From Hyphomonas sp. (GTDB taxonomy: Bacteria; Pseudomonadota; Alphaproteobacteria; Caulobacterales; Hyphomonadaceae): DNA of 64,000 nt. A program made the position numbers and the translations under genes. Of this stretch, positions 16,872 to 27,488 are shown piece after piece (position 1 is the first letter of the stretch; every line of letters starts with the position of its first letter). Below the pieces are notes generated by a model. The model was not told the DNA's origin. It saw nothing but the letters and a program-made list of their open reading frames with translations, and ran no database searches. The stretch spans positions 124,001-188,000 of the forward strand of contig WGNP01000008.1 of the NCBI GenBank assembly GCA_016124495.1, in the 5' to 3' direction.

Positions 16872-18715
16872 GCTTTCTTGCCTGCGAGCCATGCGTCCAC
16901 CGTTTCTTCCAGCACCGCGAGCGGCACGGCCCCGTCCCTTAGCACGACATCGTGAAACTCGCGAATGTCGAATGCGTCACCGAGCAGGGCGCGGGCGCGC
17001 TCGCGTAGCTCGACGATCTTCAGCATGCCGATCATGTAGGCGGTCGCCTGCCCCGGCATCACGATATAGCGCTCTATGGCTTTCTCGCAGTCCCCTTGCG
17101 GGTTTGGCGTGTTATCCATGAGATACTGGATCGCCTGTTCGCGCGTCCATTTCTTGCTGTGGATGCCGGTATCAACGACGAGCCGTGCGGCGCGCCAGAT
17201 TTCCATCGCGAGGCGGCCAAAGTCCGAGTACGGATCAGAATAATAGCCCATCTCTTTCGGCACGAGTTCCGAGTAGAGGCCCCAGCCTTCCGAATAGGCG
17301 GTGTAGCCGCCGAACTTGCGGAAGCTCGGGATGGCGTCCAGCTCCTGCGCGATGGCGATCTGCATGTGGTGGCCCGGAATGCCTTCGTGGAAAGCGAGCG
17401 CTTCCAGCTGGTAGGTCGGCATGTCGGCCATAGAATAGAGGTTGGCATAGTAGATGCCCGGCCGGCTCCCATCCGGAGCAGGGCGCGAATAGAACGCCTT
17501 GCCGGCGGATTTTTCGCGGAACGGCTCGACCGCCTTCACCTCCATGTCGGCCTTCGGGAAGGTGTTGAACAGTTTCGGCAGGTCGCCTTTCATCTTCTCG
17601 ACTGCGGCTTCCGCTTCGGCGAGGTACTCGGCTTTGCCTTCCTCAGTTTCCGGCTTGTAGAAGCGCGGATCGGTGCGCATGAATTCGAAGAAGTCCTGCA
17701 AGCTGCCTTCGAAGCCGACCTCAGTCATGATCGCCTGCATCTCGCCGTGGATGCGTGCCACTTCATCGAGGCCGATCTGGTGGATCTCCTCGGCAGTCAG
17801 CGTGGTTGTCGTGTTCTGGGCAAGGCGGTTGTTGTAATAGGCTTCGCCGTCCGGCAGTTTCCAGGCGCCGTGATCGGTGGTGGCGGCCGCCTGCTGGCGG
17901 ACGAGTTCGGCAATGGCGGCCTCATACGCCGGTCCGACCGAAAATTTGATCGCTTCGGCGGCGCGCTTGGTAAGGCTCGCGGCTTCCTCTTCGGTGACGT
18001 TGCTGTTCGACGCGAGCGCCGCGACCTTGCCGCGGATGTCTTCCATCAGCGGGCTGTCACCTTCGCCCGCAAACGGATAGCCGGTGATCACGCCGCGCGC
18101 GTCCGAGACCACATAGTCATAGACGAACAGCGGCGGCTGGATGCCTTTCTCGGCCGAATCCCGGGCGTTGGCGACATGCTGGCCGAGATAGGCCGGCACC
18201 CCCTCAAGCCGCGCAATATAGGCCTCGGCGTCGGACGCACTCGTCACCTTGTGCTGGTTGATCAGGAAGGCCGGGATGGCGGATTGCGCGCCGAACATCT
18301 GGTTGAAGGTGTACTCATGGTCCCGGTAAGGCCATTCGGCCACGGCGCGCTCCAGCTCGTACTCCGCCAGCCGCCAGGAAAGTTTGGTCTGATCGTCCAG
18401 CTTGGCGAAATCGAACGTCGCTTTCATTTCGGCAACATCGGCGCGCTGGAATTCCAGCTCGGCCAGTTCGAACGCCTCGGACGGGTCGGTCCACTCGCTG
18501 TAGCGATCTTTGATGCCCAGATAGGTCTGGCGCATCGGGTCGCGGGCGACGGCCGCGTCGAATTTCTGCTCGAACCAGGCATTCAGGCGCTCCGATTCGG
18601 CCATGATGGCTTCCTCGGTATAGGCAGGAGCAGACGCGTCACGGTGGGCCGGGGCGGCGCAGGCTGCCGAGCAGGCTATGAGGGCAAGCGCAAAGGCAGA
18701 GCGCATTATCGTCAT
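16868..18715 (-). CDS. DUF885 metallopeptidase-like lipoprotein
   Basis: A 615-residue DUF885 protein. The zinc-binding motif HEGIPGHH is at residues 443-450, followed by the downstream EGW (YSEGWGLYSE) expected for the distal glutamate ligand. The N-terminus has a lipobox-like signal (ALALIACSAAC). Members are periplasmic or surface peptidases, mostly uncharacterised. ATG 18715 was chosen because it begins the signal peptide. It is coupled to yceI downstream and diverges from cckA. Confidence 0.88.
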   Translation of the reverse strand: MTIMRSAFALALIACSAACAAPAHRDASAPAYTEEAIMAESERLNAWFEQKFDAAVARDPMRQTYLGIKDRYSEWTDPSEAFELAELEFQRADVAEMKATFDFAKLDDQTKLSWRLAEYELERAVAEWPYRDHEYTFNQMFGAQSAIPAFLINQHKVTSASDAEAYIARLEGVPAYLGQHVANARDSAEKGIQPPLFVYDYVVSDARGVITGYPFAGEGDSPLMEDIRGKVAALASNSNVTEEEAASLTKRAAEAIKFSVGPAYEAAIAELVRQQAAATTDHGAWKLPDGEAYYNNRLAQNTTTTLTAEEIHQIGLDEVARIHGEMQAIMTEVGFEGSLQDFFEFMRTDPRFYKPETEEGKAEYLAEAEAAVEKMKGDLPKLFNTFPKADMEVKAVEPFREKSAGKAFYSRPAPDGSRPGIYYANLYSMADMPTYQLEALAFHEGIPGHHMQIAIAQELDAIPSFRKFGGYTAYSEGWGLYSELVPKEMGYYSDPYSDFGRLAMEIWRAARLVVDTGIHSKKWTREQAIQYLMDNTPNPQGDCEKAIERYIVMPGQATAYMIGMLKIVELRERARALLGDAFDIREFHDVVLRDGAVPLAVLEETVDAWLAGKKA

Positions 18716-18758
18716 GGGCCGAATCCTGTTCTGATGACACAAGTGTATCGCCCTTGTC

Positions 18759-18810
18759 TTAACGCTATTTTTGGATTCGTTAACCTTTGACGTGCGAGAA
18801 CAGGTTAACC
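18759..18810. promoter_or_regulatory. cluster of TTAAC half-sites between DUF885 gene and cckA
   Basis: Three TTAAC elements (18759, 18780, 18805; the last reads TTAACCAT) lie 80-130 bp upstream of cckA. TTAA is the half-site of the CtrA box TTAA-N7-TTAA, but spacing here is 17 and 21 bases, so none forms a full consensus box. Candidate cell-cycle regulation only. Confidence 0.4.
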
Positions 18811-18890
18811 ATGAAAGTCCTATGCGCGGCGGTGTTCGTGCCGGGGCATTTGCGCTTCCGGCAGCGGGCCGGGTCAATTGGCGGTAGACT

Positions 18891-21497
18891 ATGAAAAAAG
18901 ACTCAGAAGCCCTTGATTTGTCTCAGGTCCTCGGAGCGTCCGAGGATGCCGACGCGGGCCCCGGCAGCCTGGCAGGTCGCAAGATTGACCTGTTGCAGCT
19001 CGGCTTCTGGGCCTGCCTCTTGCTGTCGATTGCCGCCGCCAGCGTCTCGCTGGTGCGCCCGCACGCGTCCGGCGCGACCGGATCGATTCTGCTGATCACC
19101 ATGGCCTCCGGCGGCCTCGTTTTTCTGCTGTGGACGGTGCGCGGCGCCGGCCGTTTCATCGGCCTTTTCCCGGAGCGCGGCGCCGCTGCCCGCTTCACCG
19201 ATGCGGCCGCCCCGCGCTTCCCCTGGATTGAGGCGCTGGATGAAGCGGTCCTCGTTACCGAACCGGGCGGCGCACCGGTGGCGGCGAACCCCGCCTTCAA
19301 CGAGTTGGCCTCTATGGCCCTGATCACCGGCCCCAGCGAACTGGGCCCGGTTACGGTCGACCGCCTGTTCGGCGCCAATCCCGGCCTGGCCGCGCCTGTC
19401 TACCGCCTGTCAAAGGCCGCCAAGGCGGGCACCCGCCGGCGCGAATTGCTGCCGCCCGTGGCGCTCGGCCCCGAACAGGTCCCCGCCCAGTTCGAAGTCA
19501 CCGTGGCTCCGCTGCCGCGCGGGCGCGTCCTCTGGCGCATCCGCCGCATCGCCGGTCAGCTTGAGGCGACCGGCGCCGCCGACATGAAATCCCTCTACGT
19601 CGAAGATGCCCCGATGGGCTTCTTCGCCGCGAGGCCGGACGGCACGATCACCTATGCCAACGGCTACCTGCGCGAACTGCTCGGCCTGCCGGAAACCGCC
19701 AAGAACATCCGCCTAGACGACATAATGCGTCCGGAATTCGTCAAGCTGCTCGGCCGTGACCGCAAGTCCGGTGCACCCGGCCGCGCCGACATCCAGCTGC
19801 GCGCGCGCGACGGCGTGGAAATACCGGTCCAGGCGATCACCGCCTGGTCAGGCCGCGGCGCCGATGCTAATGGCCGCACGATCCTGCTACCGAGCCCGCA
19901 GCTTCTCAACGGGGAAGGCGACCGCTTTGCCCTGCAAGGCGCCTCGCGCCCGATGCGGGCGGACGGCGATCCGATGTTCGACGATGCGCCGTTTGGCGCC
20001 GTGCGCCTTGACGGCGACCGGGTCGACGGCGCGATCATACTCGATGCCAACCGCGCGCTGATGGAACTCAGCGGCGGGCGCGCGACGCCCGGTTCGCGCT
20101 TCTCGGACCTGTTCGATTTTGACGAAGACGGCGCCAACGGAGCAGCCGAAGCGCTTGTGCAGGCTGTCGACAAGCCGGTGGCGCTGAAGCTCGCCGGCGC
20201 GGTCAGCGAAGACAAGGTCAAGCACGTCAACGTCTTCGTGACGCTCAACGCATCCGGTCGCCCGTCGGTCGCCTATGTCGTGGACATTTCTGAGCACCGC
20301 CTGCTGGAGCAGCGCCTCGCACACGGTGAAAAGATGCAGGCCATCGGTAACATCGCCGGTCGCATCGCGCACGAGATCAATAACATGCTGCAGGTCACGC
20401 AGGGTAATTGCGAGTTCCTGGAGAGCCGCCACCCGCTGGGTGATCCGTCCTATGACAATCTCAAGGCGATCCACGAATCGACCGTTCGCTCCGCCGATCT
20501 CGTGCGCGGCCTGCTCGCCTATGCGCGCGAGCAGACCTTCAAGCGCGAAGTGTTCAACACAACCGACTTCCTCACGCATTTCTCGCTGCTGCTGCGCGGC
20601 GCCGTAGACGAGCGGATCGCCTTCGAAGTGGTGCACGGGCGCGACGTGCCGTGGATCCGCGCCGACAAGAGCCAGATCGAGACAGCGATCATCAACCTCG
20701 TCACCAATGCGCGCGATGCGATGCTGTCGCACCGCGACGGCGGCAGGCTGACGATCCGCACCAGCCGCTCCACTGGCCGTGAGGCGCAGGCCAAGGGCTT
20801 CGACTATGTGGAAGATGGCGACTACCTGCTGATCGAGGTTGAAGACACCGGCGGCGGCATTCCGAAAGAGCTTCGCGAGAAGATCTTCCACCCCTTCTTC
20901 ACTACCAAGGAAAAGGGCAGTGGCACCGGCCTCGGCCTCGCCACGGTGTTCGGTATCATCAAACAGTCAGGCGGCTATATCGAGCCTGTCTCAGTTATCG
21001 GCAAAGGCACCAATTTCCACGTCTACCTGCCCGCCCTTGCGGCGGAAGACATCCCGCAGGCGGAAGATCCGGCCGTCGCGCAGCGCGCCCAGGCGCGCCC
21101 GATCGACCTGTCCGGCCGCGGCCGCATTCTCGTTATCGAGGACGAAGCCGGCGTGCGCAATATCGCGGTCACTGTACTGCGCTCGCGCGGTTACGAAGTG
21201 GAAGAGGCCGAAGACGGCGAAGAGGCGCTGGAGATAATCAACGCCAAGCCAGGCCATTTCGATCTCGTGATCTCGGATGTCGTGATGCCGGGCATGAACG
21301 GGCCCACGCTGATCAAGCAGGCGCGCGAGAAGCTCGGCAATGCGCGCGTCATCTTCATTTCGGGCTATGCCGAACAGGAACTCGCCAAGCAGCTCGACGA
21401 CCGCGCGGTCTCATTCCTGCCGAAGCCCTTCTCGGTCCGTCAGCTTTCGGAGCTTGTCAAAACCGAGATCGGCACGCCCCAGCAGGAAGCTGCCTGA
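18891..21497 (+). CDS. cckA: Cell-cycle hybrid histidine kinase CckA
   Basis: An 868-residue hybrid kinase. It has two TM helices (about 35-55, 63-83), PAS-like domains (about 105-220, 230-330 and 360-470), HisKA with H494 (AHEINNML), an HATPase (N box [10 protein letters not shown] boxes DTGGGI and [12 protein letters not shown]) and a C-terminal receiver with D796 ([12 protein letters not shown]). It matches Caulobacter CckA along the kinase core, including [11 protein letters not shown] and [15 protein letters not shown]. CckA feeds phosphate through ChpT to CtrA and CpdR to time replication, division and flagellar genes. The H-box reads HEINN, whereas Caulobacter CckA has HDFNN. Confidence 0.93.
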   Translation: MKKDSEALDLSQVLGASEDADAGPGSLAGRKIDLLQLGFWACLLLSIAAASVSLVRPHASGATGSILLITMASGGLVFLLWTVRGAGRFIGLFPERGAAARFTDAAAPRFPWIEALDEAVLVTEPGGAPVAANPAFNELASMALITGPSELGPVTVDRLFGANPGLAAPVYRLSKAAKAGTRRRELLPPVALGPEQVPAQFEVTVAPLPRGRVLWRIRRIAGQLEATGAADMKSLYVEDAPMGFFAARPDGTITYANGYLRELLGLPETAKNIRLDDIMRPEFVKLLGRDRKSGAPGRADIQLRARDGVEIPVQAITAWSGRGADANGRTILLPSPQLLNGEGDRFALQGASRPMRADGDPMFDDAPFGAVRLDGDRVDGAIILDANRALMELSGGRATPGSRFSDLFDFDEDGANGAAEALVQAVDKPVALKLAGAVSEDKVKHVNVFVTLNASGRPSVAYVVDISEHRLLEQRLAHGEKMQAIGNIAGRIAHEINNMLQVTQGNCEFLESRHPLGDPSYDNLKAIHESTVRSADLVRGLLAYAREQTFKREVFNTTDFLTHFSLLLRGAVDERIAFEVVHGRDVPWIRADKSQIETAIINLVTNARDAMLSHRDGGRLTIRTSRSTGREAQAKGFDYVEDGDYLLIEVEDTGGGIPKELREKIFHPFFTTKEKGSGTGLGLATVFGIIKQSGGYIEPVSVIGKGTNFHVYLPALAAEDIPQAEDPAVAQRAQARPIDLSGRGRILVIEDEAGVRNIAVTVLRSRGYEVEEAEDGEEALEIINAKPGHFDLVISDVVMPGMNGPTLIKQAREKLGNARVIFISGYAEQELAKQLDDRAVSFLPKPFSVRQLSELVKTEIGTPQQEAA

Positions 21498-21507
21498 AGC
21501 CTTCCGG

Positions 21508-22239
21508 CTAACGCGACCAGTGCGCCGCAAGTAATCCGGCAAACTCCTCGGCGCGTTCGTGGCACGCCCAGTGGCCAGCGCCGAGCGCCACGTGCAGCGG
21601 CGTGCCCCACATCTTCGAGAAGCGCTCCGCCACCGAGATGTCCACAAACGGGTCCGTCTCGCCCCAGAACAGTTGTCCGCGTTTCGGCAGGTTCGCGAGA
21701 TCATCGACCCAGGCGCCGCGGAAGTTGAGACCGAGTGCCGAGCGGTAAAGCTTCAGGATCGACTGGCGCATTGTCTTGTCGATGTGCTGCGCCTCTTCGC
21801 GCGCGAGGCTCGCCGGCATGCCGCCTTCGACGAGGGCGCGCTCCAGCCGTTGCTTGTTGCGCATGCCGAGCATCACGAGTTCGCCGAGCAGGGGCGTCGC
21901 CCACATGCGGGCGGTGCGGTGGCCGGTATACTCCTTGTCGATCAGCGCATTGGTTACACACCAGCTGGAAATGAGGTCCGGCCGGATCGAGGCCGCGCGG
22001 AGCACCAGAAGCGCGCCCCAGTCATGCCCGACAATGTGCACCGGCTCGCCCGCCGCTTCCATCTGCTTGACCAGCCAGCCGGCATAGGCGTCCTTGGTGC
22101 AGCTGAACCCCGCCGGAACGGGATTGCCGAAGCCGGGCAGCGACAGCGCGCGGTAGGAGTCCGGCCTCAGGCCCAGGGCGCGCACCAGCGGGTCCCAAAG
22201 GACCGCCGTATCCGGTACGCCGTGTACGAACAGAATCAT
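21508..22239 (-). CDS. Alpha/beta hydrolase, epoxide hydrolase / dehalogenase type
   Basis: A 243-residue alpha/beta hydrolase. The nucleophile elbow is GHDWGA with Asp73 rather than Ser, which marks the epoxide hydrolase/haloalkane dehalogenase branch. The oxyanion motif is FVHGVPD, and a histidine near residue 223 (GAGHWACHE) is the likely base. The cap domain is short. Substrate unknown. Downstream of, and on the same strand as, a decayed LysR gene that may once have regulated it. Confidence 0.82.
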   Translation of the reverse strand: MILFVHGVPDTAVLWDPLVRALGLRPDSYRALSLPGFGNPVPAGFSCTKDAYAGWLVKQMEAAGEPVHIVGHDWGALLVLRAASIRPDLISSWCVTNALIDKEYTGHRTARMWATPLLGELVMLGMRNKQRLERALVEGGMPASLAREEAQHIDKTMRQSILKLYRSALGLNFRGAWVDDLANLPKRGQLFWGETDPFVDISVAERFSKMWGTPLHVALGAGHWACHERAEEFAGLLAAHWSR

Positions 22240-22251
22240 TGGATATTCCCC

Positions 22252-23119
22252 TCAGCCCGCAAAGTGCTTCTTCTCTTTAGACAACTGTTTGCCGACAAAA
22301 TCCAGAAAAGCCCGCGCCCTCAGATTGTTGCGCATGTCCGGATGGGTCAACAGCCAGAGGCCGGTTGCGTGCGGGGCGACCATCAAATGATCGAGGGGCA
22401 CCAGATCGGGCATGCGCACTGCGTAAGCCTTGGGCAGCATTGCGACGCCTCGCCCGAGGCGGCAGGCCTCGGCAGCGGCGATGAACGGGTCCGCCCGCAG
22501 CACGCGCCGCCCGGGCGGAATGAAAGCGTCCAGCCAGCGTCCTGGCGACGAGGCGCTCATGCCGTCGCTGACGGTCAGCCAGGCATATCCGTCCCGCTTG
22601 TGCCCGGCATTCAGCTCAAGGTATTTGTGGCTGGAACAGGCCCCGAAGGCGAGATTAAAGATCCGCCGGCCGATGAAGTGTTCGGGCGGCGCGTCGGAAG
22701 GCCGGATGGAGACATCCGCTTCCATGCGGTCGACCAGCAGGCGCCGCGTCGTCACCTAAAGGTCGGTGCGCAGGGCAGGGCGGCGCTCCTGGAAGGCGTC
22801 GATCATCTCGCTGACACCGGACATGCAGATCGGGTCTGTTGTGGTGACGTTGCCCGCCAGCGACTCGCCCTTGGCCGGGGAAGGCGCCGGGTTCATTGCC
22901 GATTCCGGCCTGCGCGCCGCAGCGAGGATCGGTTGCGCCTCTGCCAGCGGCTTGTATTGCGCGGCGTTCTTGAGGAAGAGGCTGAAGCCCCGCGGCGCCT
23001 CCAGACCTTTGATGCGCCGGCGCACGGTCCACGCTGAGCAGCCAGCTGGTTTAGGGCAACGAGCCGGCGCGCGCGAGCACCGCAACAAAGCGATAATCGT
23101 CCCGGTTCTGGGCGTGCAT
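22252..23119 (-). pseudogene. LysR-family regulator pseudogene
   Basis: A former LysR regulator. A good start (AGGGGAGGGG then ATG at 23119) begins MHAQNRDDYRFVAVLARAGSL, then TAA at about 23053. The helix-turn-helix resumes in another frame as AGCSAWTVRRRIKGLEAPRG. A TAG at 22758-22756 interrupts just after RPALRTDL. The effector-binding domain then runs open to 22252 (MEADVSIRPSDAPPEHFIGRRI onward, in part). One frameshift plus one nonsense codon make it inactive unless the sequence is wrong. The C-terminal 167 residues remain well preserved, suggesting recent loss. Confidence 0.82.
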
Positions 23120-23157
23120 TTTTGCCCCTCCCCTTTGCAAACTGCCTGAGCACGCGC

Positions 23158-23175
23158 ATTGACGCCTACGTCAAT
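23158..23175. promoter_or_regulatory. Inverted repeat operator candidate
   Basis: ATTGACG-CCTA-CGTCAAT is a perfect 7-4-7 inverted repeat, 39 bp upstream of the old lysR start. The core TTGACG-N4-CGTCAA resembles, from memory, operators of MerR/TetR-type regulators of acyl-CoA and branched-chain catabolism in proteobacteria. It could serve either the lysR remnant or the nitronate monooxygenase gene. Confidence 0.45.
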
Positions 23176-23482
23176 GGTTAATTGAATGGGAGATGGTGCA
23201 GGTACCCGTCGCGGGGATCACCGGGAGGATTATACTTGTGAAACAGGGGGGGCTTGCCCCCGCAGAAGCGCGGCGAACGGGTTTGCTCCTGCGGTCACTT
23301 GCGTCCCTCATTCAGGCCGAGGCCATCTTAAGGGTCGCCTGCCAGGCCGTTGTCCCCATCAGGCTTCTTAGGTGCCCCTGTACCCCCTCGCATCTTGCCG
23401 TTGACCCAATGACACGCTTGCGGCGCGGCCACGGCTTGTACAAGGATAGCGAAGATTGAGAAATTCAAAGGAGACCCACGCG
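23176..23482. other. 307-bp gap before nitronate monooxygenase
   Basis: No gene is supported here. The stretch has mixed base composition and short open frames without ribosome-binding sites. It probably contains the promoter of the downstream gene. AAGGAG at 23469 is the ribosome-binding site. Confidence 0.4.
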
Positions 23483-24460
23483 ATGAAAACCCGCATCACC
23501 GAAATGCTCGGCATCCAGCACCCCATCGTGCAGGGCGGCATGCACTTTGTCGGCTTTGCCGAAATGGCTGCGGCGGTCTCGAATGCCGGGGGCCTCGGCA
23601 TCATTACGGCGCTGACCCAGCGCACGCCGGCAGACCTGGCCAACGAGATCGCCCGCTGCCGCGACATGACGACGAAGCCGATCGGCGTGAACCTCACGTT
23701 CCTGCCTGCGCTCAACCAGCCGGACTATCCGGGCTATGTGAAAGCGATCATCGAAGGCGGCGTGAAGGTCGTCGAGACGGCTGGCAACAACCCGGTCCAG
23801 GTGCTCCCTATCCTCAAGGAACACGGCATCAAGGTCGTCCACAAATGCACCGCCGTGCGCCACGCCCTGAAGGCGCAGAAGATCGGCTGCGACGCGGTTT
23901 CCGTCGACGGTTTCGAATGCGGCGGCCACCCCGGTGAGGATGACATCCCGAACTTCATCCTCCTGCCGCGCGCGATGGACGAACTCGATATTCCTTTCAT
24001 CGCCTCCGGCGGCATGGCGGATGGCCGCTCGCTCGTCGCCGCCATGGCGCTCGGCGCCGAGGGTATGAACATGGGCACCCGCTTCATCGCGACAAAAGAA
24101 GCCCCGGTGCACGAGAACGTGAAGCAGGCGCTGGTCGCTGCCTCCGAACTCGACACCCGCCTCGTGATGCGCCCCCTGCGCAATACCGAGCGCGTGCTGA
24201 CAAACCCGGCAGTCGAGCGTCTCCTGCAGAAGGAAAAGGAACTCGGCTCGGCGCTCAAGTTCGAGGATATTATCGAAGAAGTCGCAGGCGTCTATCCGAA
24301 GATCATGATCGACGGGCAGATGGATGCCGGCGCCTGGTCCTGCGGCATGGTCGCCGGCCTGATCTATGACATTCCGACCTGCAAGGAACTGATCGACCGG
24401 ATCATGGCCGAGGCCGAGGAAATCATCACCAAGCGGCTCGCGGGCTTCCTGAAAAACTGA
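23483..24460 (+). CDS. Nitronate monooxygenase (2-nitropropane dioxygenase family)
   Basis: A 325-residue FMN-dependent TIM-barrel enzyme. It starts with ITEMLGIQHPIVQGGMHFVG, carries the nitronate-site motif DGFECGGHPGE (about residues 150-160) and the phosphate-binding IASGGMADGRSLVAAMALGAEGMNMGTRF, seen as ASGGMADGR and GAEGMNMGTRF. It oxidises alkyl nitronates or acts as a related flavin oxygenase. The ATG at 23483 follows AAGGAG. A weak hairpin at 24462-24480 follows. Confidence 0.9.
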   Translation: MKTRITEMLGIQHPIVQGGMHFVGFAEMAAAVSNAGGLGIITALTQRTPADLANEIARCRDMTTKPIGVNLTFLPALNQPDYPGYVKAIIEGGVKVVETAGNNPVQVLPILKEHGIKVVHKCTAVRHALKAQKIGCDAVSVDGFECGGHPGEDDIPNFILLPRAMDELDIPFIASGGMADGRSLVAAMALGAEGMNMGTRFIATKEAPVHENVKQALVAASELDTRLVMRPLRNTERVLTNPAVERLLQKEKELGSALKFEDIIEEVAGVYPKIMIDGQMDAGAWSCGMVAGLIYDIPTCKELIDRIMAEAEEIITKRLAGFLKN

Positions 24461-24461
24461 T

Positions 24462-24480
24462 CCGGGAGCGGAGTTCCCGG
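24462..24480 (+). terminator. Weak hairpin after nitronate monooxygenase
   Basis: A 6-bp stem CCGGGA/TCCCGG with a 7-nt loop starts 2 bases after the stop. There is no T-run, so termination is uncertain. Confidence 0.35.
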
Positions 24481-24616
24481 TCTGATCACGCCTGTTAACC
24501 CATGTGTTCCGGGGCTGTGGATTTCCCCAACGGGGGGCAGCGTGTTCGCCCGTCAGGTGTAGACAGCGCCCCTGCGTTCCAATTATGTTCTGGCGACCTT
24601 GTTTGAAGGATGCGCC

Positions 24617-25927
24617 ATGACCCCCGTTATCGTGATCGGCTCGGCCGGGTTCGACCTCGTGCATGTCGTGCTGGCGCTCGCCCTGATAGGGCTCTCCGTT
24701 TACCTCTGGCAGGCCTGGCAGAGCCGGAGATCCGAGCGCGAGGAGCTGACGCGGCTGCGCCAACGAACGCAAACGCTGGAGACGGTCGCCCGCGACGCGG
24801 AGCTCAAGCTGGCCGCCTCTCAGGCCCGGAGCGAAGACGAGGAACGCAAGTTCGCGCAACTGGCGCAAGGCGTCCTCTCCCAGGCGAATGCCCTGTTCCT
24901 GGAGCGCGCCGACGAAACCTTCAAGCGCCACCGCGAAGGCGCGCAGGGCGAACTGAAGGAGCTGATGAAGCCGATCGGCGAGAATTTCGAAACCTTCCGC
25001 CAGAAGGTCGAAGCCATCGAGAAGGTGCGGACGGAAGACAAGTCGGCGCTCAAAGAGCAGGTCGATGCGATTCACCTCAGCCTCAAGGTCCACACCGCCG
25101 AGACGGGCAAGCTCGTCAGCGCGCTGACCGCGCCGAAAGGCGGCGGGCGCTGGGGCGAGATGACCCTTCGTAACGTGATGGAGCAGGCGGGCTTGTCCCA
25201 GCATTGCGACTTTTCCGAACAGGTCAGCGAAGCCGGAGAGACCGGACGCCAGCGCCCCGACGCGATCATCCACCTGCCGGGCGGGCGCCAGATCGTGGTC
25301 GACTCCAAAGTGTCACTGGAAGCCTACATGGCAGCGACTGCCACCGATGATACCGCCCAGCGCGCGCTGCACCTGAAGGCGCATGCCGCCAGCGTGCAGC
25401 GGCACGTGAACCTGCTCTCGTCGAAGGACTACCAGTCCAATCTCGGCAACCGTTTCGACTATGTGGCGATGTTCATTCCCGGCGAGAATTTCTTTGCCGC
25501 CGCGCTCGAAGAGGCCCCGGACCTGATTGAGAAGGCGATGGGCAAGGCGGTGATCGTGACAACGCCTACGACGTTGATCGCGCTTGCCCGCACGGTCGCC
25601 CATCTGTGGCGCCAGCACGAGATGAACGCCAATGCGATGGAGGCCGCCGAGCTTGGCGCCGAGCTCTATGTCCGCATCGGCAAGATGCTGGAGCATATGC
25701 AGAAGCTCGGCAAATCCCTCAACGGCTCGGTCGATGCCTTCAACGACGTGATGGGCTCAGTCGACAAGCGGGTGATGCCGACGCTGCGCCGGTTCGAGGA
25801 ATTGTCGATCGCCCCGCCCGGCAAGACGGCCGCCGAACCGAAGCTGGTCGAGGCCAGGGCGAGGCTCTCCAGTGCCTCCGGGGAGCTGGACCCGCCGCCG
25901 CCGCGCAAGGCGCTGGCTACGGAATAG
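24617..25927 (+). CDS. rmuC: DNA recombination protein RmuC
   Basis: A 436-residue RmuC: an N-terminal membrane anchor (about 9-29), a coiled coil (about 35-150) and a nuclease-like domain beginning at [19 protein letters not shown], with [24 protein letters not shown] (in part) and the late [20 protein letters not shown] block. RmuC limits inversions at short repeats. It begins the conserved rmuC-def-fmt-truA run. ATG 24617 is chosen over a TTG at 24599. Confidence 0.93.
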   Translation: MTPVIVIGSAGFDLVHVVLALALIGLSVYLWQAWQSRRSEREELTRLRQRTQTLETVARDAELKLAASQARSEDEERKFAQLAQGVLSQANALFLERADETFKRHREGAQGELKELMKPIGENFETFRQKVEAIEKVRTEDKSALKEQVDAIHLSLKVHTAETGKLVSALTAPKGGGRWGEMTLRNVMEQAGLSQHCDFSEQVSEAGETGRQRPDAIIHLPGGRQIVVDSKVSLEAYMAATATDDTAQRALHLKAHAASVQRHVNLLSSKDYQSNLGNRFDYVAMFIPGENFFAAALEEAPDLIEKAMGKAVIVTTPTTLIALARTVAHLWRQHEMNANAMEAAELGAELYVRIGKMLEHMQKLGKSLNGSVDAFNDVMGSVDKRVMPTLRRFEELSIAPPGKTAAEPKLVEARARLSSASGELDPPPPRKALATE

Positions 25928-25967
25928 ACCCGTTGACGCCCGCGGAAGCCGTGCATATCTGACCCCT

Positions 25968-26498
25968 ATGGCGATCCGCGAAATCCTCACCGTCCCCGAT
26001 CCGCGCCTGAAAGAGGTGTCGCGGCCCGTTGTGGGCCCCGTCACCGATGAGCACCGGGCCCTGATGGATGACATGCTGGAAACCATGTATGATGCTCCCG
26101 GTATCGGCCTTGCGGCCATCCAGATCGGCGTGCCGCTGCGCATCATCGTCATGGATCTCTCGCGCGAGGAAGACGCCCGCGAACCGCGCTATTTCGTGAA
26201 CCCGGAAATCCTCGAAACCGTAGAGGAAAAGAAGCCTTATGAAGAAGGCTGCCTCTCGGTGCCGGACATTTTTGACGAGGTCGAACGCTCCGCCCGCTGC
26301 CGCCTGCGCTATCTCGATTATAACGGCAACGCCGTCGAGGAATGGGCAGAGGACCTCTATGCCGTCTGCATCCAGCACGAGATGGACCATCTGGAAGGCA
26401 CGCTGTTCATCGATCACCTCTCGCGCCTGAAACGCCAGCGCGCCATCGATAAGGTGAAGAAGGCAAAACTCCGTGCCATCCGCGAGGACGCGAACTAG
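25968..26498 (+). CDS. def: Peptide deformylase
   Basis: A 176-residue deformylase with all three motifs: [10 protein letters not shown] (motif 1, normally GxGLAAxQ), EEGCLSVP (motif 2, metal-binding Cys) and QHEMDHLEG (motif 3, HExDH). It removes the formyl group from nascent proteins and sits immediately before fmt, which adds it. It lies 40 bp after rmuC. Confidence 0.97.
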   Translation: MAIREILTVPDPRLKEVSRPVVGPVTDEHRALMDDMLETMYDAPGIGLAAIQIGVPLRIIVMDLSREEDAREPRYFVNPEILETVEEKKPYEEGCLSVPDIFDEVERSARCRLRYLDYNGNAVEEWAEDLYAVCIQHEMDHLEGTLFIDHLSRLKRQRAIDKVKKAKLRAIREDAN

Positions 26499-26540
26499 GC
26501 TAGCTTTCCAAGTCTTCCGATTGCCGATAGATCGGCGCGC

Positions 26541-27488
26541 ATGACCAGGCCGCTCCGAATAGTCTTCATGGGAAGCCCTCGCATTGCGCTCGGCGTGCTT
26601 GAAGCCTTGATCGCAGCGGGCCACGAGATCGCATGTGTCTATTCCCAGCCGCCGCGTCCCGCGGGGCGCGGACAGAAGCTGACGCCGACGCCGGTGCACG
26701 CCTTTGCCAACGCGCACGGCCTCGAAGTGCGCACGCCGAAATCGTTGAAGAAGGTGGAGGCGCAGGCAGAGTTTGCGGAATTGAATCCCGACGCAGCGGT
26801 GGTCGTCGCATACGGCCTTATCCTGCCACAACCCATCCTCGATGCGCCGCGTCTCGGCTGTCTCAACATGCATGCTTCCATCCTTCCGCGATGGCGGGGC
26901 GCAGCGCCGGTCCAGCGCGCCATCATGGCGGGGGACACGGAAACCGGCGTCGATGCGATGATGATGGAAGCCGGGCTGGATACAGGCCCCGTGCTCGCCT
27001 CCATACGCACACCGATCACGCGCGAGGATACCGCCGGCACGCTGCATGATCGCCTCGCATGCCTCGCAGCAGACCTTGCCCCGCGCGCTCTCTCTGGCCT
27101 TGCTGATGGCAGCCTGAAGCCGGTTGCCCAGATCGAGGACGGCATGACCTACGCCGCCAAAATCACGGCGGATGACCAGCGCATCGACTGGTCCAAACCT
27201 GCCGCCGAAGTTGACTGCCGGATCCGCGGCCTGGCGCCCGCCCCCGGCGCGTGGTGCGAAGCGGATCTGGGGCAGGGGCCCGTCCGCCTGAAGCTTCTGT
27301 TCAGTGAGCTGACGAACCTCTGGAAACCCCTGCCGCCCGGCACGCTTCTCGACGACCAGCTCGCCGTTGCCTGTGGCGATGGCCACGCGGTCCGCCTCCT
27401 GAAACTTCAGAAGCCCGGCGGCAAACCGCTGGACGCTCGGGACTTTCTCTCGGGAACGCCGCTTGCCGCCGGCACACTTCTGACATGA
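26541..27488 (+). CDS. fmt: Methionyl-tRNA formyltransferase
   Basis: A 315-residue Fmt. N-terminal IVFMGSP, the formyl-tetrahydrofolate site [18 protein letters not shown] (seen as [11 protein letters not shown]), and the C-terminal tRNA-binding OB domain ([14 protein letters not shown] onward) are all present. It formylates initiator Met-tRNA. Its last bases overlap the next gene (ATGA). Confidence 0.96.
   Translation: MTRPLRIVFMGSPRIALGVLEALIAAGHEIACVYSQPPRPAGRGQKLTPTPVHAFANAHGLEVRTPKSLKKVEAQAEFAELNPDAAVVVAYGLILPQPILDAPRLGCLNMHASILPRWRGAAPVQRAIMAGDTETGVDAMMMEAGLDTGPVLASIRTPITREDTAGTLHDRLACLAADLAPRALSGLADGSLKPVAQIEDGMTYAAKITADDQRIDWSKPAAEVDCRIRGLAPAPGAWCEADLGQGPVRLKLLFSELTNLWKPLPPGTLLDDQLAVACGDGHAVRLLKLQKPGGKPLDARDFLSGTPLAAGTLLT

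Noticed and set aside
18759-18810. A full CtrA box before cckA
   Set aside because: The TTAA half-sites are 17 and 21 bases apart, not 7, so only half-sites are reported.
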